From NCBI RefSeq assembly GCF_011038845.1, contig NZ_JAAKDW010000007.1, positions 115,805 through 179,804 of the forward strand: 64,000 nt of DNA, written 5' to 3'. The position numbers were made by a program, and so were the translations under genes. Each line of letters opens with the position of its first letter. The first letter of the stretch is position 1. The notes under the pieces are model-generated. The model saw only the letters and a program-made list of their open reading frames with translations. It did not search any database and was not told the DNA's origin. This DNA is from Enterococcus sp. ZJ1622 (GTDB taxonomy: Bacteria; Bacillota; Bacilli; Lactobacillales; Enterococcaceae). This document shows positions 59,065-64,000 of the stretch, in pieces.

Positions 59065-59736
59065 TTAGATTGTTTTGTAAAAACGCCATAATTGGAAACT
59101 TTGGAACAGTGCAAGAAGCAAGAACAAAATAGAAACGACTAAAATAGAGCTTGCTCCAAAGAGATGATGGCAAAAGACCAGTACGACCGCTCCTGCGATA
59201 AATGAAAGCACGACCGTCAAATAATGGAAAAATCGATCAAAATCGGCTTTTTCCTTCGAAATGAGAAAATCGTACAAATTCGTAGCGACACCCTTCAGAT
59301 TCCCTGTAGTAAACAGATTCGTGTAGGCACGCCCGTTTATCTTATCAAAGGAGATCCACTGAATAGCTGCGGTAAAGGAAATCAGAATCGTGACCAATGC
59401 CGGATACACGTGGATTGGCGCCAAGCTGACCAGGAAAAAAACAAGTGCTTCATAATACAGCACGAACAGCCGCCAGAAATGCTTCTCTTTTTTCTTGAAA
59501 TAATCGATCAGGTATTTTGTCAGTAAAATACCTAGGAAAAAGAACAGCGTCGAGAGTATTTTTTTTCCGACACTCACCCATTCACCATCAAATCCCTGAA
59601 TGATTGCTAATACGATATTGCCTGTTTGTGCTGAGGCAAACGCATTGTACTGGATATACGTGTAGCTGTCCATGGCTCCGCCGATAAACGTCAGCAAAAG
59701 CCCAACTGTACGATCTTCATGGAATGAAGTACGCAT
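59065..59736 (-). CDS. DUF1275 (YoaK-family) membrane protein
   Basis: 223 residues from the ATG at 59736; GAAGGTGAT lies just upstream and overlaps alternative in-frame ATGs at 59745 and 59754. Six or so membrane segments. Family motifs: LLTFIGGAMDSYTYIQYNAFASAQTGNIVLAIIQG near the start and INGRAYTNLFTTGNLKGVATNLYDFL in the middle, the DUF1275 pattern (AxxQTGN and TGNL). Function unknown; transport is suspected. Single-gene unit. Confidence 0.88.
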   Translation of the reverse strand: MRTSFHEDRTVGLLLTFIGGAMDSYTYIQYNAFASAQTGNIVLAIIQGFDGEWVSVGKKILSTLFFFLGILLTKYLIDYFKKKEKHFWRLFVLYYEALVFFLVSLAPIHVYPALVTILISFTAAIQWISFDKINGRAYTNLFTTGNLKGVATNLYDFLISKEKADFDRFFHYLTVVLSFIAGAVVLVFCHHLFGASSILVVSILFLLLALFQSFQLWRFYKTI

Positions 59737-59931
59737 ATGTATCATCACCTTCAATTAATTATACTTGTCATCTTTTTTATTTTAGCATAATTTTCTGAAA
59801 ATAAAGATAGGTTTTCTTGAAATACTTCTGGGGGAATAGTGGAGGAACGTTAGTTGAATTTTAATCATGGTCTGTTAGTATATAGAAAAATACCACAGAA
59901 TAACTAATCATAAAGAAATAAAAAAAGAAAG

Positions 59932-62145
59932 ATGGGAAAGATGATCGACCAATTGAATGAAAAGGAGATACTTCGATTGCAAAAAGAGCTGGCACACTGG
60001 GAAAAAAAGTATAAAAAGCTCCAGCAAATTTTCCGTATGCAAGAAGAGATCATTGCAAGTTATGAAGCAGCATATGGCGAAGCACCAGGCTTGATTGAAG
60101 AAGACCAGATAGAAACAGAACCCATGAACGATACCTTTTTCAAAATGATGGAAAAACGTTCCTACAATCGGTTCAACAACGAACAAAAAGCGGCAATCAC
60201 TTATGATATGGAAAAAAATCTGCGTATCATCGCAGGTGCCGGAAGTGGCAAAACACAGACGATCTGTGCAAAGGCAGTCTATCTGATGACACAAAAACAG
60301 GTGGATGAAGAGCGGATCCTGATGATCACTTTTACACGAAATGCCGCAAATGAATTGAAAAAACGTGTAGATAATTTCAGCCAAAGAAAAACAGCTGTTC
60401 ATATCGGCACATTCCACAGTATTTTTTTTCGGTTGTATAGTGAGATCTGCCGTAAATTTCCAGACATCGGTATTCCAGACATACAAGGCGCTTTTTCTAA
60501 TGAGACCAGCCAGAAAATCAATACCTTGTTACAACAGCTGATCCGAAAATACAATCTTTATTCTTTTGACCAATACGGAGAAAAGACGATCGCAGCCCGC
60601 TTGGATTATTGGCAGAACATGAATCTTTCAGTAAATGAAATACTTGCCCTGATCAAAGAAAAATTCGACTCGATCGAAAAAAATCCGGCTCAGCCAATCT
60701 CTGAAAGAATGAGATACTTGATCGCAGAATTACAAGAGCAAAAAAAAGAACAGCAGCTGTTCGAATTTGACGATATCCTCCAAAATTTGAAGCAAGTGCT
60801 CGCAAATAAAGAAATCCGGCAATATATCGGACAAAAATACGACTATCTTTTTATTGATGAATTTCAAGATACGAATCCTCTGCAATGGGCAATCATCAAG
60901 CTTATCACGAAAGAAACAGGCATCAAACTGATCGTCGTAGGAGATGACGATCAAAGCATTTACGGCTTCCGTGGATCGGAGCCGGCATATATCAAGAACT
61001 TCGAGAAAGAATATCCAACTAAAACATTATTCCTTTTGACGAATTATCGTTCTCGGGCTTCGATCGTCCAAGGTGCGAATCGGCTGATCAGTTTCAATAA
61101 GAATGACCGTATCCCGAAGGCAATGATTCCGGCACAAAAAGAACCAGGCGTAATGGAAGCCCTCCGCTTTCGAGATACTAAAGCGGAGAGTCAGTGGCTT
61201 ATCCGGCAAATCCGTTCTTTTGTTAACCAAAAGGGAAAATACAAAGAATCTATCGTGTTATACCGGTCACTTGCACAAACACAGCAGTTGGTAGAAAACT
61301 TATTGCGAACAGAGATCCCGTTTGTTCTGGAAGCAGATAGTTCATATGAAGGGATTTTTGGCATCAAACCTTTTTCTCAGTTTTATCAGAAGCTGACCAA
61401 CTGGCATTTTGCCTCCTCGAGCCAAAAGAAAAGTCAGGCCTATCAGCTATTACTGCGTCAGCTGATGATTGACTGTTACTTGAAGAAAGCAGAATGCGAC
61501 CAGTATTTTTCAGCTAATGCTCGTCCAAAAGACATAGCAAGCTATATTCTGCAACTGAAGCCAAGCATGAAATCATTGGAAAAGGATCTTCGCCAGCTAG
61601 TTGCAGAAATGAATTCTTTAGAAAAGCAGCCGGAAAAAGAAGTATATCCTTTGATCCAATGCTATTTGAAACTTCCAAGAGTCGCAAAAGAGATGGATCG
61701 AAGTGACCGTGAATGGTTGACAGAGCAAGTGAAACAGCATCCAACTCTTAAAAAGTTGCTGGAATTTAGTCAAGAAACACAAGCAATAGCCAAACAGTTG
61801 AAAACGCGGTTGATCGCTTATCGACAAGGAAAACTGGATGCATTATGCATTCAGAGTATCCATAAAAGTAAAGGACTGAGTTATCGCAATGTTTTTTTGA
61901 TCGGCTGTAATGAAGGAACACTTCCTTACAATGGCGCTACTGAGAAAGAATCGGTCAAAACTAACGAAATTAAAGCAGAGCCCGTAACAACAGTAGAAGA
62001 AGAACGTCGGCTTTTTTATGTTGCGATGACAAGAGCCAGAAATCGGCTTTATCTATGCGTGCCCCAAGAAAAAGGAAGCAGGAAATTGAAGACCTCGAGA
62101 TTTATTAAAGAAACAGGGGTTAAATTAAAAAACTCAAATAATTAA
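59932..62145 (+). CDS. UvrD/Rep-family (SF1A) DNA helicase
   Basis: 737 residues (ATG 59932; an ATG at 59941 is equally possible, neither with a strong ribosome binding site). An N-terminal coiled coil (~8-50, LRLQKELAHWEKKYKKLQQIFRMQEEI) precedes the helicase: Q-motif region FNNEQKAAIT, Walker A GAGSGKTQT (~101-109), motif Ia TFTRNAANELKKR, motif II DEFQDTNPLQW, motif III GDDDQSIYGFRGS, motif IV NYRS, motif V IHKSKGLSYRNVFLIG, motif VI VAMTRARNRLYL. The N-terminal extension and the shortened 2B region distinguish it from PcrA, the essential UvrD of Firmicutes, so it is probably an accessory repair helicase. Confidence 0.9.
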   Translation: MGKMIDQLNEKEILRLQKELAHWEKKYKKLQQIFRMQEEIIASYEAAYGEAPGLIEEDQIETEPMNDTFFKMMEKRSYNRFNNEQKAAITYDMEKNLRIIAGAGSGKTQTICAKAVYLMTQKQVDEERILMITFTRNAANELKKRVDNFSQRKTAVHIGTFHSIFFRLYSEICRKFPDIGIPDIQGAFSNETSQKINTLLQQLIRKYNLYSFDQYGEKTIAARLDYWQNMNLSVNEILALIKEKFDSIEKNPAQPISERMRYLIAELQEQKKEQQLFEFDDILQNLKQVLANKEIRQYIGQKYDYLFIDEFQDTNPLQWAIIKLITKETGIKLIVVGDDDQSIYGFRGSEPAYIKNFEKEYPTKTLFLLTNYRSRASIVQGANRLISFNKNDRIPKAMIPAQKEPGVMEALRFRDTKAESQWLIRQIRSFVNQKGKYKESIVLYRSLAQTQQLVENLLRTEIPFVLEADSSYEGIFGIKPFSQFYQKLTNWHFASSSQKKSQAYQLLLRQLMIDCYLKKAECDQYFSANARPKDIASYILQLKPSMKSLEKDLRQLVAEMNSLEKQPEKEVYPLIQCYLKLPRVAKEMDRSDREWLTEQVKQHPTLKKLLEFSQETQAIAKQLKTRLIAYRQGKLDALCIQSIHKSKGLSYRNVFLIGCNEGTLPYNGATEKESVKTNEIKAEPVTTVEEERRLFYVAMTRARNRLYLCVPQEKGSRKLKTSRFIKETGVKLKNSNN

Positions 62146-62152
62146 ATAGAAG

Positions 62153-62200
62153 AAAAATCTGTATGGCATCGATTTATATCGTACTATACGGATTTTTTTT
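62153..62200 (+). terminator. Terminator of the helicase gene
   Basis: AAAATCTGTATGG / CTATACGGATTTT with one or two mismatches and G-T pairs, then TTTT. The following stretch up to 62400 is AT-rich and holds no gene. Confidence 0.8.
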
Positions 62201-62407
62201 GATTACATATATGAATATCTGTTTTTTTATATTTTTTAAATAAAAGACTATACTACATACATACTATTGATAAATAAGGTTTTTTCGTGAATTTAAATAA
62301 CTTTTAAAATGATACGTATACCTTTTTTCTATTTTTTGTTAGCTAATAATTGGTCTTTTTAAGCGCAATGAGGTAGAATGGGATTATAATTAAAAAGGAG
62401 TGAGAAA

Positions 62408-62818
62408 ATGATAAAAGTATATACTTCGCCTAGCTGTACCTCCTGTAGAAAGGCAAGAGCATGGTTGCAAGCGAATCAACTTGAATTTGAAGAAAAGAAT
62501 ATTTTTGCAGAGCCTTTGACAGAAAGTGAAATTAAAAAGATTTTGGCAGCAACTGAAGGGGGAGTGCAAGATATTATTTCCACTCGATCGAAAATTTACG
62601 AGAAACTTGGAATAGATTTTAATGAATTAACGCTCAAACAGATGATCGTCTTATTCAAACAATACCCTTCATTATTGAGACGCCCTATTTTAATCGACGA
62701 AAAAAGAATCCTGATTGGGTTCAATGAAGATGAGATTCGTTCGTTTGTACCAAGAGAAATCCGTTGTGTCGCTCGAAACTTGATTTATCTGCAAAACAAC
62801 AACATTTTGAATTCATAG
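62408..62818 (+). CDS. spx: Spx-family transcriptional regulator
   Basis: 136 residues, AAAAGGAG before the ATG. ArsC-like fold with the redox switch Cys10-x-x-Cys13 (SPSCTSCRKARAWL), the LLRRPILIDEKRILIGFNEDEIRSFVPREIR C-terminal block and a length typical for Spx. Spx binds the alpha C-terminal domain of RNA polymerase and turns on thiol-stress genes under oxidation, while ClpXP degrades it otherwise. The C-terminal sequence ends NNNILNS. Followed after ~17 bases by a second family member. Confidence 0.93.
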   Translation: MIKVYTSPSCTSCRKARAWLQANQLEFEEKNIFAEPLTESEIKKILAATEGGVQDIISTRSKIYEKLGIDFNELTLKQMIVLFKQYPSLLRRPILIDEKRILIGFNEDEIRSFVPREIRCVARNLIYLQNNNILNS

Positions 62819-62835
62819 AGAAAGAGAGGGACCTC

Positions 62836-63192
62836 GTGAAAGTGAAAGTCTATGGATCAGCACATTGCGTGTCCAGTTTGAAAGCCAAAAGATGGTTGGA
62901 AAAACAAAAGATGCCCTATCAATTTGTTGATTTGGAACAAAAAGAACTAAGCGCCAAAGAAGCAGAAGAGTTGTGCAGCTTTGAAGAAGTGCAAGCAGAA
63001 CAATTATTTGCCACTTGGTCTGAGGGTTTTCACAAGATTCAGGTCGACCTTACTTCTATAGATAAATATCAATTGATTCTGTTATGCCAAAAGTATAAGG
63101 AGCTGCTGAGACGTCCTTTGATCATTATCGATGATGTCTTATTCATCGGCTATAATGAACAATTAATGGAACAACTCATATTGAACAATTGA
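62836..63192 (+). CDS. Divergent Spx/ArsC-family paralog with CxxS motif
   Basis: 118 residues from the GTG at 62836 (GAGAGGG 5 bases upstream; the open frame goes further back, overlapping spx, without a start signal). ArsC-like fold: VYGSAHCVSSLKAKRWLEKQKMPYQFVDLEQKEL, LLRRPLIIIDDVLFIGYNEQLMEQLI. The redox motif is Cys11-x-x-Ser14 instead of CxxC, so the thiol switch is lost or changed. The Gly/Arg residues for RNA polymerase contact seen in Spx are hard to place. Tandem and probably co-transcribed with spx; a terminator follows. Confidence 0.8.
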   Translation: MKVKVYGSAHCVSSLKAKRWLEKQKMPYQFVDLEQKELSAKEAEELCSFEEVQAEQLFATWSEGFHKIQVDLTSIDKYQLILLCQKYKELLRRPLIIIDDVLFIGYNEQLMEQLILNN

Positions 63193-63223
63193 TTTTGCCA
63201 CTATTCGTACTTAGCTTTTCTAA

Positions 63224-63284
63224 AAAAACAAAACAAACAGAGCACTTAGCAATCATTTGTTACGTGTTCTTTTTTGTTTTGTAA
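63224..63284 (+). terminator. Terminator of the spx pair
   Basis: CAAAACAAACAGAGCAC pairs imperfectly with GTGTTCTTTTTTGTTTTG around a ~22-base loop. Confidence 0.75.
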
Positions 63285-63371
63285 ACTAAAAGGGAAGGGC
63301 ACTATATTATTCTATTTATAGTAGGGAAATAAACGTATCCGTGAAATAGGAATAAATGATGAAAAAGTTTA

Positions 63372-63400
63372 TTGACATGTGAAAATTTACATGATATATT
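63372..63400 (+). promoter_or_regulatory. Tandem promoter 1 before the rRNA operon
   Basis: TTGACA (63372-63377), 17-bp spacer, TATATT (63395-63400). ATGT-N8-ACAT (63376-63391) lies in the spacer, the same dyad as the padC operator. The stretch up to 63462 holds no gene. Confidence 0.7.
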
Positions 63401-63462
63401 CATTTCTGTTGTTCCGAACATTTTATAAATAGATGATGTTTGGAAAAACATAAAAATAGTTA

Positions 63463-63491
63463 TTGACATGTTTATCCTTACATGATAAGAT
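63463..63491 (+). promoter_or_regulatory. Tandem promoter 2 before the rRNA operon
   Basis: TTGACA (63463-63468), 17-bp spacer, TAAGAT (63486-63491). Shares TTGACATGT and TTACATGATA with promoter 1 and again has ATGT-N8-ACAT in the spacer. Confidence 0.7.
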
Positions 63492-63559
63492 AACTAAGTC
63501 GTTTGAAAAGGACATTGAATGAAGCTTGATTTCATCAAGAAAAACTTCAAAAAAAGTTC

Positions 63560-63588
63560 TTGACAAATAACAAACAACGAGTTATGAT
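63560..63588 (+). promoter_or_regulatory. Tandem promoter 3 (rRNA)
   Basis: TTGACA (63560-63565), 17-bp spacer, TATGAT (63583-63588). No dyad in the spacer. Confidence 0.85.
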
Positions 63589-63645
63589 AAATGAGTTGCT
63601 GAAAGATTTCGCTGAGCGAGATCGAAAAAAACTTTTAAAAAAGAG

Positions 63646-63674
63646 TTGACAATCGCTTGTCTCTCTGATATGAT
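63646..63674 (+). promoter_or_regulatory. Tandem promoter 4 (rRNA), closest to 16S
   Basis: TTGACA (63646-63651), 17-bp spacer, TATGAT (63669-63674), about 210 bases before 16S rRNA. Perfect -35 and a strong -10 make it the likely main rRNA promoter. Confidence 0.9.
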
Positions 63675-63883
63675 ATAAAAGTTGCTACGGCAGCCAAACA
63701 GAGATTGAACTTCAAGCGTTACTGCTTTGGATTTTGATCAAGTAGACCTTTGAAACCTGAACAAAGTAAGACAAACCAAATGTGTAGGGCGTCTTGATTG
63801 ATTCAAGACAACAAACATTTTTAACAAGCAAGCAATATGCTAGCAAACAAATTGAGCTTAACAATCGAAAGATTGTTCTAACT
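63675..63883 (+). other. rRNA operon leader region
   Basis: Transcribed spacer before 16S. It holds CTTTGAAACCTGAACAAAG, typical of enterococcal rRNA leaders and spacers, and TTGAGCTTAACAATC, which resembles a boxA antitermination signal. ACAATCGAAAGATTGT (63861-63876) forms a small hairpin near the processing site. Confidence 0.7.
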
Positions 63884-64000
63884 TTTATTATGAGAGTTTG
63901 ATCCTGGCTCAGGACGAACGCTGGCGGCGTGCCTAATACATGCAAGTCGAACGCTTCTTTTTCCACCGGAGCTTGCTCCACCGGAAAAAGAGGAGTGGCG
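63884..64000 (+). rRNA. 16S ribosomal RNA, 5' end (continues beyond the window)
   Basis: AGAGTTTGATCCTGGCTCAG is the universal 5' 16S primer site, followed by GACGAACGCTGGCGGCGTGC. The V1 region (CTTCTTTTTCCACCGGAGC and its complementary GGAAAAAGAGG) fits Enterococcus faecium and close relatives. The exact mature 5' end is estimated from Bacillus 16S. Confidence 0.97.

Noticed and set aside
63712..63981. Minus-strand open frame of 89 residues across the rRNA start
   Set aside because: It lies antisense to the rRNA leader and 16S, with no ribosome binding site and no protein-like composition.

Overview
The window is chromosomal DNA from a low-GC Gram-positive coccus, almost certainly Enterococcus faecium or a very close relative. 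The last ~115 bases are the 5' end of a 16S rRNA gene whose first variable region fits the E. faecium group. The gene content also fits: WxL surface-protein locus, AdcA-ZinT, PadC, enterococcal DUF families, and small hairpin repeats between genes. I see no insertion sequence, prophage, tRNA or CRISPR array.

Layout. 0-5 kb: the tail of a glucose-family PTS EIICBA, an endonuclease/exonuclease/phosphatase-fold enzyme, a large membrane protein, a lone class C sortase carrying an extra C-terminal domain, and a GNAT acetyltransferase. 5-12.5 kb: aromatic-acid decarboxylation (padC/padR with a clear operator; a UbiD/UbiX/LpdD-like operon) around a MerR/DHA2 efflux/DUF4811 module. 13-17 kb: a MacB-like ABC transporter divergent from an OmpR-type two-component system. 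17-22.7 kb: LysR/DUF554, a PadR-DUF1700-DUF4097 operon with a perfect palindromic operator, a DUF5348-like protein and an SPFH protein. 22.8-23.4 kb: five tandem ~117-bp hairpin repeats. 23.5-26.5 kb: YxeA plus a BceAB-type transporter. 26.8-34.3 kb: galM, a secreted NlpC/P60-glucosaminidase, and a ribose operon (rbsR, rbsK, rbsD, PTS EIIBC). 34.4-43.8 kb: an isochorismatase-like enzyme, a second ABC transporter, a phosphotrehalase, an AI-2E-family permease, and adcA behind zinc-type operators. 44.1-54.7 kb: a complete WxL locus ending in an Mga-like regulator. 54.8-57.6 kb: a convergent agr/fsr-type quorum-sensing locus. 57.8-63.2 kb: small housekeeping genes, a UvrD-family helicase and two tandem Spx-family genes. 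63.3-64 kb: four tandem promoters, the rRNA leader and 16S rRNA.

How they fit together. Much of the window concerns the cell envelope and sensing the surroundings: WxL proteins and their binding partner, sortase, peptidoglycan hydrolase, envelope-stress-type ABC transporters and a peptide quorum-sensing system. The rest is sugar use, zinc uptake and detoxification of phenolic acids. The most interesting item is the four-gene agrBDCA-like system. Its 36-residue peptide gene (56857-56967, minus strand) overlaps the end of agrB and is easily missed. Second is a family of hairpin repeats whose stems covary around a conserved internal loop.
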